Positions 34,467 to 44,997 of a DNA stretch of 64,000 nucleotides are shown here, piece after piece (positions within the stretch are counted from its first letter, which is position 1; each line of letters starts with the position of its first letter). Below the pieces are notes generated by a model. The model was not told where the DNA came from. It saw only the letters and a list, made by a program, of their open reading frames with translations, and did no database searches. This DNA is from Moniliella sp. 'wahieum' (lineage: Eukaryota; Basidiomycota; Moniliellomycetes; Moniliellales; Moniliellaceae). Where the stretch lies: the NCBI GenBank assembly GCA_003971905.1, contig RSEE01000061.1:124001-188000 (forward strand), read 5' to 3'. The translations under genes and the position numbers were made by a program.

Positions 34467-35543
34467 ATGTCCGCCGACCCCCGACGCTGGCTAGTCCCGA
34501 CTCAGTTCAGGGCGAGGCGCCCAGAGCGACACGCAACACGGGTGCCAAGGGCGTACTGGCCGACCAACGTGCCGCAGCACTGGCTGCTCGCCAGGCCCAC
34601 GCTGCGGCTGTGGCCCAGGAAACCGACCGCCTGGAGCGAGCTGCGCTGAACACCCAAACATGGGATCAGGAGGAGCGGCAGCGTGCTGCAGAGGATGCAC
34701 TTGCTGCTCCCCGGAGGAGATCTTCGTCGCTGCCTCGGGCTGACTCCTCGGACGAGGAGAACGAGGACGTAGATTTTCTCTTGGCCCGAGAGGCGCATCG
34801 GTCCCAACGATTGGCTGAGCTTCGTGGTCAGGAAGGCGGTCCCTCGACCCGGTCCTCGCTTTGGTTTGGCCATTTGAGGGAAATCGAACCGCTGAGCTAT
34901 GCGGATACGATCGACAATACCCACCCGGATGTGACAGTGGTCATTCATCTCTACTCAAGGGTACGTTACTCCCTACTCGCATCGCAACGTGCTCCAAACA
35001 GTACGATATTACCTTGCTCGACAGCGCGCTCCACTCTGTCGACACCTCTCTGCCGTTCTTGCCTCGCTTGCACGGCAGTACCCCACCGTCCGATTCCTCC
35101 AGGTCAATGCGGCCGGTTGGGATTTGGGTTTCCTCCACCTCGGGCTGCTGCACGACCGGCCGGACCCAGCGGGTGAAGACGAGGAAGGGGACGACTACGA
35201 CGACTTGATACCCGCCTGCTCAAGGCCGAGCAGGAGTCGGCCGATGTGACCCCCACCATGCTTGTCTACCGTGCCGGCGAGCTGATCCAACCTCGTCCGT
35301 GTCGATTTGGAGCCCGATTGGGGGATGGGGAAAGAATCGGACGTACGGACACTGTTACTCAAGTGGGTCCACCCTTCCTAGAGGTTGGAGGACAAGTAGC
35401 TGACCTTCCCTTTTGATCATCAGTCGAGATGTCTTGCGCGACCCAGACGAGGCAGAGGGGATCAACCTTGAACTGAACAGACCAGGGCCGGGACTGCAAG
35501 GAGCGGATGTGCAATGTCGTCGACTGTGCGTGTCTGGGCAGTG
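34467..35543 (+). CDS. Phosducin-like protein (thioredoxin-fold; frameshifted)
   Basis: Phosducin-like protein of the PhLP1 class, a cytosolic co-chaperone for G-beta-gamma assembly with CCT. The N-terminal half is helical and charged (LADQRAAALAARQAHAAAVA; PRADSSDEENEDVDFLLARE). The thioredoxin-like domain shows HPDVTVVIHLYS, LASLARQYPTVRFLQVNA and VTPTMLVYRAGELIQ, then VRVDLEPDWG and DVRTLLL. Two introns: 34962-35002 (41 nt) and 35363-35423 (GCTGAC branch). The final exon begins RDVLRDPDEAEGINLELNRP and stops at 35541. Single-base losses are inferred near 34480, 35040, 35200 and 35293. The start at 34467 sits in another frame for the first few codons, so it is provisional. Confidence 0.75.
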
Positions 35544-35638
35544 ACTTCTCAGTCTCCGTGTGACCCTCTACACTCGACTCTTAAGCGCCAGGGAGTTGGT
35601 ACCTTTTTTGTCGGGAGGTGGGGCGCGGGGGTGGGGTG

Positions 35639-35686
35639 TGAACGTTGAACGTTAAACGGTGAACGGGTGAACGTTGAACCGGGTCA
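35639..35686. repeat. GTTGAACGTT motif cluster
   Basis: GTGAACGTTGAACGTTAAAC, then GGTGAACGGGTGAACG and TTGAACCGGG: five tandem or near-tandem copies of the (G)TGAACG(T) unit. Confidence 0.8.
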
Positions 35687-37144
35687 TAAGTGAACGTGGC
35701 AAACCAATGTGCCATCTTTCATGCACTCCCCCAGCTAACACGATCTCTTGGCTCGTATGTGATACCAGCCGCCTGACGTCACATTCACATGGCAACACGT
35801 CGCGGTGCATTTCCTGGGGTCGATCTTCAAGCTCTTCAAGCTTCCAGCTTCGACCTGCAACCTCACTAATCTAATTTGTACACACTCGGAGCAGGCTGCA
35901 GACGCGAAAGTCCCATTGTCGATAGGCCGGCCGGCCAGTAACCCACCACAAACCCAAGCGAAAAAGATTCGGAATGATTAATTAGGCGTTGGACGATCAA
36001 TCTACCCTGCGCCCTGTTCTACCTCCCTGGCCTGCTGCCCCCGTCCCCTCTCCCCGTCCTGTGCTACGCGTGCGACATTAAGGATGTATGTACGTGGAGA
36101 CGACGAGTCCGGAGGCGCACCAAGAATGCTGAGCATCAGAGATTGAGAGGACGGTTTGCCTTCGTAGTCATAAAAAAAACTCGGAGATTAAGAGGTGCCA
36201 GTTGAAGCTGTGGAGTGTAGTAGCGCGTGTGTGGAGCGGAAGAGGCGAAGAGGCGGAGAGGCGCGCACGCTCGCTTTGGCTGAACCTGAACGTTCAGCTG
36301 AACCAATGTTTTTGAGTTGACCGACCCACGACGTCATCATGACGCATGCCGTGCGGCCAGTGTCGTGAAGCCAGCCTGGGGCCTGCGGACAGTAGAAGTA
36401 TGGAATCCTGATTGCTCTTAGAGCTTTGCGGTTCCAGAGCTTTCTCGATCCTCAAACTTCGATCCCCCGAAGATGAAATCGGTGATGTCGATCATGATCG
36501 ATGGATGAGATCTCCAACCAGATCGAGCAGGTTTTATTGTAATGCCCACACACCACAGCTGCTGCTTTTGGCCGCAGGCAGGCTTGCATGGGCGACAAGG
36601 AAATGTGGATGGGGGGAGTGAAGCCCAACAACCCGACTGATGGCATTCTTTGTGAGAGAAGGCGAGTGGGAGGACTGTGGAGGGACAGACAGACAGAAAG
36701 GCACCAGGTCGTATGTCGGAGAGGTTTTTTAATCTGAGAACCTCTTCTGCTGATGGAGAAAGGGCCCATGTGTGCATCGCGATCGAATAGCGACAATACT
36801 GAGAAACGTGTTCGACGCTGCGTTGTGGTGGCGGCTCGTGCCATGTCGATCCCGAGACGCCTGCACAGAGCTGCGTACGCAGCTGCTTCACACACAGGAT
36901 GGCCCTTCTGATCTCGGGTCCTCTGTTGTGCCTCGATGAGACCGAAACGAGACGATGACGGGGATGCCTGGTCTTTATGACCACATCTAGTAGGTGTGAA
37001 GTAAACGAGGCCTTGGATGCACTGACGTCATGGCCATCCAACACCGAAACGGAGCGGATGGCGATGCGGTCGATTGTGTGGGTGTGCTTCCGGATCGAAC
37101 ACGGGCAGGCGGTGAGGCGGGTGGCAACGCACAGGTTCTTTGTG

Positions 37145-37152
37145 TATAAATA
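37145..37152 (+). promoter_or_regulatory. TATA box of small hydrophilic protein gene
   Basis: TATAAATA lies 79 bp upstream of the ATG at 37224, followed by a pyrimidine-rich leader. This compact strong-promoter layout suggests high or stress-induced expression. Confidence 0.65.
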
Positions 37153-37223
37153 TCCTCCCTGCTACTCTTGCCGTCTTGCTACCGACCTACCCAGCACCCT
37201 TCTTCATCTTTACTCCTTGCATC

Positions 37224-37635
37224 ATGTCCACCATCGCACACGCCGAAGCTGGCCTCACTGGGGCCGACCAGCTGCCCAAGGGCGACGACCAGTACGCTGG
37301 CAAGGCGCCGCAGCACGCGGGCCAGGTGCACTCGCACGAAACGCTCGACTCGCGCGACGGCAAGTCGCTCAAGGTACGAACGCCGTCCTGCGCCTTATTT
37401 TATGGCTACTGTGATGTGATCGAATGCGTACTGACCAGGGCTCCGTGGTGGTGCAGAACAAGCTGGACCAGGCGCGCGGAGGACAAGGCCGAGAACAGCG
37501 AGCAACCAACCGGACGAGGCGCCTACCGAGCATGCTCGCAAGCACGGCAATGAGCCCTCCAAGGGCGCCAAGATCGACGAGCAAATCGAGAAGGAGGAGG
37601 CTGAGATGCTCAAGAAAAAGGGGATCCAACCGTAA
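37224..37635 (+). CDS. Small hydrophilic conserved fungal protein (frameshifted)
   Basis: Protein of about 109 residues, very hydrophilic and free of Cys and Trp in the reconstructed reading. Exon 1 encodes MSTIAHAEAGLTGADQLPKG and then GKAPQHAGQVHSHETLDSRD. An intron (37374-37456, donor GTACGA, branch CTGAC) is followed by NKLDQAR and, after two inferred single-base losses, EHARKHGNEPSKGAKIDEQI and EKEEAEMLKKKGIQP, with the stop at 37633. The GNEPSKGAKID-KKKG ending resembles a family of small unannotated fungal proteins I have seen before but cannot name. Composition suggests an intrinsically disordered, possibly stress-protective protein; that is inference. Confidence 0.7.
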
Positions 37636-38147
37636 AAAGGAGACTTGGGACTAATCTATGGTGTTTTCCTCCTCGGGTATAAATTCACCCGCCCCCATTA
37701 GTGGTGCTATTTCGTTGTCCGTTGCGCCTGTACGGTGGTTTGCTCCAACGCAGTGGACAAGCGACCTGTCCGAGAAGCGATTTCATATTCCAGTTTTGCT
37801 ACATCTTTATTCTCACCTCTGTTGCCCATGTTGCATCGGGACCCAAGTCGTATGAGTTTAGAGCAGAGACAATAAGGTGCTGTTGCTCTAGCTCCTGATA
37901 TAGTTTGCGAGGTCAATGAGTGTTTTCTAGGAGGAGGGAAGCTGTAATGGCTTAGAACGTTCAGCAAGAAGGATGCATATTGTTGGCACATAACATAAAG
38001 GAAAGCAAAGGAAACGCAACAGAAAAAAAGAGACAAAAATGCACTGTACAGTTTGTAGGATCGGGGTGGCAAAGGGAAGGAGTGGTGATACACTTTACTG
38101 GCTCGGCGGGTCCAGCTTGAACAGCGTGCCTTGGCGCATCATTTGGA
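37636..38147. other. AT-richer gap between convergent genes
   Basis: It separates the small protein (+, ends 37635) from the MGA2-like gene (-, ends 38148). No gene is seen. It probably contains both 3' UTRs; the composition matches other 3' flanks in the window. Confidence 0.6.
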
Positions 38148-41100
38148 TCAGGCGCCCCATGGGCCCCCCGACGAGTAAAAGAATAAGAGCGAGGCGATGA
38201 TCAGAGCCGGCAGCCAGAACAGCATCAGCATCCGGTCCTCCTGCCACGTTCGCAGCCAACGTCCTTCCTCCACCTTGCCCCGGCGACGGCGACGTCCATC
38301 TCCCCCCGTTGAAGCCGATGCCGAGGTTGAAGTAGACGAAGTGGAAGTAGACAGAGCAGAAGCAGAAGGGGAGGAGGAGGCGACGGCCGTTTCATAGGCC
38401 GGAGGTGCCACCTCGTCCAATCCCAAGTCGCGCCCTTTTCTTTCTTTTTGGTAGATTGGAGCTGTTCTTCAGAGAACGCCGGAACCGTTTGCTCCACCCT
38501 GTACACCGACAGGGGAGCAGCAATACTGTTCAGCACGGCCGGGAAGAAGAACCGATTGAGGCCTCCGAGATGGAACCTTCTCTTCTTCTCCCCCTTGAGC
38601 GAGGCGGTCAAGAGCCTTCTCATCCGGCTCGGCACATTCCCGCTACGGATCCTTGTCTGGCAACGACTCCATTTTCTCCGACACTGGCTCCTTCTCCAGC
38701 AGCAGCTCCTTGTTTTCGGAAGCAAGCTTCTCTGGTAGGACAACCTTGACAGGCAGTTGAGACGTAGGAGATGATCCCTCTTCGCTCTCCGACTCGGACA
38801 GTGTCTCAGAGGAAATGTTGTCCTCGTCAATGGAGGCTGCCGGGCGGTGACTTGACCCGAGAGAAGCACGAGGAACGCACTCGCCCTCTTCCACTTCTTC
38901 CTCGTCCTCCTCTTCCTCCTCTTCCCCTTCCACGTCCTCGTCTTTTCTTCCGTCTCTTCGTCCCACTCTTCGTCCCACGCCTCCGCATCTGACGATGCCA
39001 TGGTGCACGCAAGGAGGTCAAAGTGTTGCAAAAGAAGTTCCACCGTGTCTTCCTGGCCCGCCATGCGCGCCAGTTGGAGCGGGGTAAGCCCCGAGCGTTT
39101 CGGCACGCGGATCCGCAAACGCACGGAGCAACCGCCTGGTCACCCGCGTCCGGCCATGCAGGGCAGCAAAGTGCAACGGTGTCATGCCACTGTTGTCACG
39201 CGCATTAACCGGCGCTCCCCGACGCAACAGCTCCTCCACCAACCGGGAAAAGCCAAGAACGACAGCTAGGTGCAGTACCGTTTGCCCAGCGCGGTTGGTC
39301 AGGCGGAAGGCGTCCTGCTTCCGCTCGGGGGGAGGAAGGTGGCGCTTGTCGGGGGCGGGCGTGGCACTTCCTCGTCCGATAAGGCAAGCAGAGAGACGAG
39401 GGTGTCTTGGAAATTGAGCGGCTTGTGCGCCCCGTCGGATGCGACACGAGAGAGCAGGGAAAAGTGGGACATGGAACGCTCCAGAGGACGCTCGGCAGAT
39501 TCGTTCGCTGCGCCCTCTGCTGGAGTCGACGAGGAAGGCTCTTGTTTGTCTTGCCCCACCACGCGCATCGCAACATCCCGTGCCGAATGCACTTGTCCCG
39601 TCATCTTGAGTCCCACGACCTGCAGCGCAAGCTCCATCAAGCCCCGATCCGTTTGTTCAACGTAGGTAAAGAACGCCAAGGGCGAGCTTTCTTGCGTATC
39701 GGGAGCAGGAGAGCGAGGGGTTCGAGCGCTCACAATCACTGGGCCCGGGGAGGCGGCCGGAGGCAGGACACAGACCAACGTATTGCTCGCCCACACTTTG
39801 GTGCTGATAGCTGGATGGTCCCCAAAAAGGACCGAGATACCCTGAACAAAGTTTTCTCCCAGAACCGTCACTTCCGTCCCGCCTGTCGTCGGGCCCTCGC
39901 GTGGGATGAGCTGCGTGACTTTCGCCACAGGCTGAGCGGGCGGGGTGAGGGGCGTCATCGAGTTGAGCATCCCCGGTGTCCCGGCATTGGAGCCAAAGAA
40001 GAACATGTTCGACTCGTTCGGACTGGGCAGAGCGTCCATAGGGCTGGGTGGGAAGGAACCGGATGATGGATTGGGCCATTGACCTTGGTTCATCCTCTGC
40101 ATCATCGACATCATAGCCGCATACATTTGCGGAGGCGGCTGCGCATGGTCTTGGAACATGAGGGAATTGCCCGTCGCAGCCTCAGTTTGGGACCGGGCAA
40201 ACATGTAGGCTTGCATTAGCATGGCCGGATCCACCCCGCCGGACGGCTGTGTCGTTTCTTCCGTGGCAAGGGGTTGCAGCGTCTCAGATGACAAGCCCCC
40301 CTGCAGCGCCGAAAGCGGCGCGGTCCCCGTTGGTATCGTTCCCTTGCTTGGAGAGGGAGAGATAGCTTCCTGAGGAGATACAGAGTCACTTATACTCCCA
40401 TGGCGGTGATGCGGCAAGGGAGAAGCACGCTGGGCAGCTGGCGTATGGAAATCACCAGACAACCCTTCCATCGGCGCAGGAGATGAGCTACCGGTTGACA
40501 CTTGCGAGAAGGAACGCTGGGTGCGCATCGCACTTGAGCTGAGCTGCCTGGCATACGGCTTAGGACGAATGATCGTGTTCTTGTGTCGCTGCTGACCGAC
40601 GCGACCAGCCGTGCTGTCCTGAACGGGAGCCGCACCGCCTTCCTCCAGACTGGGAGGGGACGGCGAGGCGGTGCCACGTTGGCCGCTTGACTGAGGCGGT
40701 GGGGTGAACATCTGGTGGTGCAAGTGTGCTGCATTGGCAGCATTCGCACGCGAGAGAGCCTCAGTCAAAGCATCGGCTTGGGCCTGCATCAGGGCCTGGG
40801 CCTGCGGTGTTTGGGACGTCTTGTGGTCGTCGGTAATCATGATTGGCGGTGTGGTACCCGTGGCAAGAAGTTGTCCCGTCCAATCCCGCAGGGTAAAGAT
40901 AATGCAGAACCCCAGCTTCTCCTTATGGTGACGGCAGTAACACGTAATCCGGGTCGGAAGGACCGCTCCCCATTCCGGAACTCAACATAGTCGTGTTGAA
41001 CACACCACTCGGGCCTTTGCCCGTCGTTCCCGCATCTGCACAGCCAGGTCGACCGCCCCTGGGACGGATGGATCGATTCCCAAAGCTTGTATCTCTTCAG

Positions 41101-42294
41101 GGGTGGGAATATCCTCCTTGTCAACCGTACCAGCCTCGCTGTCCTTTCGCTTTCCTCGCCCCTTCATGCGCAAGGTGCGCTTGCGCTCCCGGACTCGGCA
41201 TCCGTCGCATACCTTGATTTGGGAATGGGGTGGGGTGGCGGTGACGACGGTTGCATCAAGGAAGAGCGTGTTTTGCGGGTCAACGTCGGGGGCCTTGTGT
41301 TTGCGGCTCTTGCGTCTCGTGCCTGTGCCGGGGGGCAATTTGATGTGGGAGAAGCTTCCGATCCGCTGCCACAACTCTGTCGGCCCAAAGCGAGCCCGGG
41401 CTGTGGTGAGCGCTTGGGAGGAGGTGATTCCCATGTCGGGAACGGCTTCTTCGCCGGCATGGGGATCCGGACCACCAGGATATGATGGTGGGGTGTTGCG
41501 TACCAATTCGATCCGCATCCGGATCTGAGTCTCCACCCGGCTTTTGGCTCCATAAGCGAGACTCCATGCACGTGGACTTGCAGCTTGTCCACTGTTCCTT
41601 GGGCGGACGGACGATGGTGGTGGCCGTGTACCCTAGGTCAGCGTCGCTTGTGTGGCTATAGTGCGATCCAATACCAAATTGAGCAGGATTGGGCTGCAGG
41701 TCGATCGGCAGTGCCATTTGAGCGGGGTGGACCGCCATAGCTTCGTCTTCCGAGGCCTGCGAGGACAACTTGACGATGGATTCAAGCTCGTTTTCCCTGG
41801 GTCTGATGGGTAGCCGTAGAAATAGTCAGTATAGGCCGCCAAGGCCAGAGACGGACAAGGGACATACGCGATGCTGTCGGAACAAATCATCTCAGCAAAT
41901 GTGGCCTCTACGGCAGCTTCGTCCGAGGTAGGCAGCGGGGCGTTCCAAGCAGACAGGGCCTGTGGCTCGACCGTGTGCGGATTGAAGCCGGAGGAGGAAG
42001 GGGGTGGGAAAGTCGGTGGGCGGGGGGCCGAAAGCTGGCTTGAGGGGTTGGCCATGCTGGGGGTGATGCGGGTGGTCGTGTTCGCTGGATGGGCCCTCGC
42101 TGGTGAGCGGGGCGGAGCTGGAAGGCGAGGGGGTGTTGAGGGAGAGGTCGGGAGGCGAGTCGAGGGTGGCGGAGGGCGGGGAGGTTGGAGGCAGAGGAGT
42201 CGAAGGATGCGTCGAGGTCATGCTCGCGCGCGTATGAATGCAAGGCGGCGGCAGCGACAGCCGACTGGGCGACGGCGTTGGCAGAGCCAGACAT
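38148..42294 (-). CDS. MGA2: Mga2/Spt23-like membrane-tethered transcription factor (frameshifted)
   Basis: Homolog of ER-bound factors that are freed by ubiquitin-proteasome processing to activate fatty-acid desaturase and sterol genes. The order is diagnostic. The N-terminus starts at MSGSANAVAQSAVAAAALHS (42294). The conserved p90-type region follows: KLQVHVHGVS, SRVETQIRMRIELV, IGSFSHIKLPPGTGTRRKSR, LFLDATVVTATPP, KVCDGCRVRERKR. An IPT/TIG domain covers about 39700-39950 (VTQLIPREGPTTGGTEVTVL, VLFGDHPAISTKVWASNTLV). Two ankyrin repeats follow (GQTVLHLAVVLGFSRLVEEL; NARDNSGMTPLHFAALHGRT), then an acidic linker and a single C-terminal membrane helix (LMLFWLPALIIASLLFFYSS), with the stop at 38148. 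At least seven single-base shifts are needed, for example near 41805, 41540, 40985, 39305 and 39090. Confidence 0.85.
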
Positions 42295-42452
42295 GGCGGC
42301 GGGGAGGAGGAAGGTGTGAGGGAGGAGGGAGTGGTGAGGGTGGTGAGTGCCGAGCAAGGCCAACGAGAGCGGATGCGCTGGCTGGGGCATCCAGTCCAAC
42401 GCAGGCACGCGCGTGTGCTTTGGGGGCCCAACCAATGCTTTTTTGCACCATC

Positions 42453-42524
42453 ACTCGATCACTCGATCACTCGATCACTCGATCACTCGATCACTCGATC
42501 ACTCGATCACTCGATCACTCGATC
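42453..42524. repeat. Nine tandem copies of ACTCGATC
   Basis: Exactly nine uninterrupted 8-bp units (72 bp) without a mismatch. Read circularly, the unit contains CGATCACTCG. It is placed 159 bp upstream of the MGA2-like start codon at 42294. There are no spacers, so it is not a CRISPR-type array. Confidence 0.95.
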
Positions 42525-43377
42525 ACCACCAGCACCCGCCGCTGCTCCGACGCAGCCCATGTTGCGCAGCGTGGCATGGCGCGTGTGGGATCGGCCGCTG
42601 CAGCACCCTGCCTCCGCCAGCCAGCGCACGCGCCCCGCACGGCGCCAGTGTTGCCCCGCGCACCCCATTCCGATTTGTTGGGAGCCAGCCCCCCAACTTG
42701 GCTTCGTCTCGTTGGGGCTCGGGCTTCGGCCTTTCCCGCTGCAACTTTCAACCGCACGCGCCAGTCCGCTTAGTCCGCTTTCCTGCGTCCGCATACGCGG
42801 TGCGCGCCACTCAAAGTGCACTCCCCCACGCGCCCCCCACCCGCGCTTCCGTTCCTCGCCTCCCCTGCTGCTGCTCCCCCCCCCACGAATCGGGCGCAAG
42901 CTATGCGGCTACCAGCGGCCAACACACGCGTCCAAGTAAGCCACTGACGTCAGTCGTCCCGTAGAGACACACCTAGTACTCCTTCCGAGTCCTCCCACTA
43001 CCAAGGCGCAGAATTGCTTCGCCCCTTTGCCCCGCACGCGCGCTGATTCGCCGCTCCCTCGCTCCACGGCCGTGCGGGCCGCCATTTCCGCACACACCGC
43101 AATGGGGAATCAAAACGTGTCATGCATCGTCCCATCCACCACCTTCCGGCGCTCATCTTGAATGCACAACGGCCCTCTATTATAACCTTCCGAGTCACCT
43201 TTGATTTGGTCTATCCCTCTCCAGCCCCAAAAGACAGACGCGCTGATGCACTGCGATCACACAGTAACTCCCTCGAGCAGAACCCTTCGCTTCAGATGGT
43301 AGTGCTTGTGAAAGAAGACTTGTGGCTCGTCACTAGTCATTAGCAGGACGGGGTTGGCTCCTACAGCTTCACTGTGT

Positions 43378-43463
43378 TGGGACCCGGGTGCCCCCCTGCA
43401 TGGGCCAAGGCGCCTTATCGATTGTCGTCCTTTGCCCCTTACTTGATCTCTGAAGCCTCCACG
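43378..43463. repeat. Dispersed repeat copy B
   Basis: Begins TGGGACCCGGG, contains GGGCCAAGGCGCCT and ends CTGAAGCCTCCACGTG, in the same order and spacing (within a few bases) as 33661-33740. Minus-strand peptides across both copies share RGGF and FHK stretches, so an old mobile-element fragment is possible. Confidence 0.6.
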
Positions 43464-43550
43464 TGGATCCTCCGGTTGCTGTCCCTCTGGTCTATGCACC
43501 ACATCGTCGCCAATGTAGGCAGGGCGGTGGAGACGATATCCCCTTGATTC

Positions 43551-44565
43551 TCATCCCAGTACGGCGCGTGCCAGGAGCAGGAACCCCGCGGCCGTGACAC
43601 AGGAGGCGCACAAGTTGACCGAATTGTTCGACAGTACATCGTGGCCCGTGACCACGACCCACTCCTCCTCCTTGGGCGGCGACCGAGGAGGACCTGTCCT
43701 CCCCCTCCCGGAGCAGGTCGGAACCAAGTCCGCTGCAAGGTGGCACCCAGGACCGAATCAAGCATGCTGCCCCCTAGCCCAGCCAGCGTAGTGAGCGCCA
43801 CCAGCGCCGCTCCTCGCCCCCAAGCGGCTGCCGCGCACGGAATGCTTCCACGGCACGAGGAGGAGACCGATGGTAGTGCCGCCTACGGCAGAACAGAGTG
43901 TCCCCCAGGCAGATACCCCGCCGTTGGTGCCGGGAGGAACGGTGCGTGTGGGGTGGGTGACGAGCCGGGGACGACGTTGGCTAAGAATGCCCAGTTCGCT
44001 GGCCAACGTGTCGCCGAGACAGCACGCGTAGTGGCCTGTGGCAAGAAAGAGGAGGGAAGAAGCGAGAAGCGTGGCGGGGTCGGACCCCCCCACCATCCAA
44101 GAAACCGGGTACCAATGCGTGTCTGGTCCAGGATCGGCTCAGGGAGAGGAAGAAGCGGTAGGTGAGCGCAGCGAGTGCGGCTGCGCGGTGCCATTGCATC
44201 GGGGTCAGAGCATAACTATACAGCTACAGCATCGTTGGACACGGGTGACATACGGAGAAAGGAATTGCAGAGGACTTGGTAGGCGTCCCTTTTGCCGCCA
44301 GAGGAGGACTTGTGTTCCCCTCCCAGCTCGGTTTCGAGCTGCGCCTTGCGCTCGGCCTTGACTTTGGTGGCACGCGAGCCGGCAAAGTAGAACCCGAGGA
44401 GCAGGACACCAAACGCGGGGTGGGGGTTGGCGAGGTGCGCATACCCGACGCCGGCCGCGGCCAGGCCGCCCGAGGCAGACAGACTACCCTTGCGCCATCC
44501 GTGATAGCCGAGCGCGACGGCGAGAGAGAGCGTGCCCAGATGCGGATCAAGGCCGTGGATGAGCA
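43551..44565 (-). CDS. TMEM19/DUF92-family membrane protein (frameshifted)
   Basis: Multi-pass membrane protein of the DUF92 family (TMEM19; related to VTE6-type CTP-dependent polyprenyl-phosphate kinases). The start at 44565 begins [20 protein letters not shown], then [20 protein letters not shown]. The family core is unmistakable: [40 protein letters not shown] (near 43930-44010) and [18 protein letters not shown]. The end is [28 protein letters not shown] and a stop at 43551. Shifts occur near 44215, 44090, 43790 and 43700. It is divergent from the next gene, with 432 bp between start codons. Biochemical role in fungi is not established. Confidence 0.85.
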
Positions 44566-44997
44566 TGGCGGTGTTGCTGTGTTGCGAGTGTGGAATTGGG
44601 CCGAGGCAGGGAGCGCAACGCCACGCAGCACGAGAGAATGAACGTTTCAGAGCAGGGCGGTGGCTGCAGGGCAGCTGACATGTGGCATGCGACGGCAGGC
44701 CGAGGGATCTGCCGGATGGCTGCGTCGTGGAGATGATCTCCAGCCAGCGCCGACTGCGGGGGGGGCTGGTAGGGTTGGCTGGCTGCGAGCGGTGGTGACG
44801 TCGTAGGCCGAGGGGTGATGCTCGATGCATGGTGATGCTGATGGCTGCATGGTGATGTGATGTGTGACATGCTGGGCAAAACAGGTTGTTGCACAGGAGC
44901 AGCAACCGCCAGCCCGCAGGCCAGACACGCCCGACCGCACCGCGTCCAGCTGGGCCCTCCCCTCCACCTCCCGCCCTCCCCCCGCCCCCTCGCCGCC
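44566..44997. promoter_or_regulatory. 432-bp divergent promoter
   Basis: This space lies between the TMEM19-like start (44565, -) and the Sds3-like start (44998, +). It contains GCTGACATGTGGCATGCG (44669), repeated ATGCATGGTGATG units (44823-44860) and GTGATGTGATGTGTGACATG (44853-44872), the same motif families seen in other gaps. No obvious TATA box. Confidence 0.6.

Larger units (their letters stand above)
35544..37223. other. Intergenic region upstream of small hydrophilic protein
   Basis: No gene is supported in 1.7 kb. It holds a GTTGAACGTT cluster (35639-35686), AGCTCTTCAAGCTTCCAGCTTC near 35830, GAACGTTCAGCTGAAC near 36289, and GTCGATCATGATCGATGG near 36487. The minus frame at 36418-37044 shows no domain. 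The right end is a promoter with TATAAATA at 37145. Confidence 0.55.
42295..43550. other. Promoter region of MGA2-like gene, with tandem repeat
   Basis: No gene is supported. It carries nine copies of an 8-bp repeat at 42453-42524 about 160 bp upstream of the MGA2-like start. Farther on is a block at 43378-43463 related to 33661-33740. The right end is the 3' flank of the TMEM19-like gene. Confidence 0.6.

Noticed and set aside
39299-41768. Several separate small genes in place of one
   Set aside because: The fragments follow each other in the exact Mga2/Spt23 order (conserved N-terminal region, IPT, ankyrin, membrane helix), so one frameshifted gene is far more likely.
42453-42524. CRISPR-like array
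   Set aside because: Eight-bp units are directly adjacent with no spacers, and the genome is eukaryotic.
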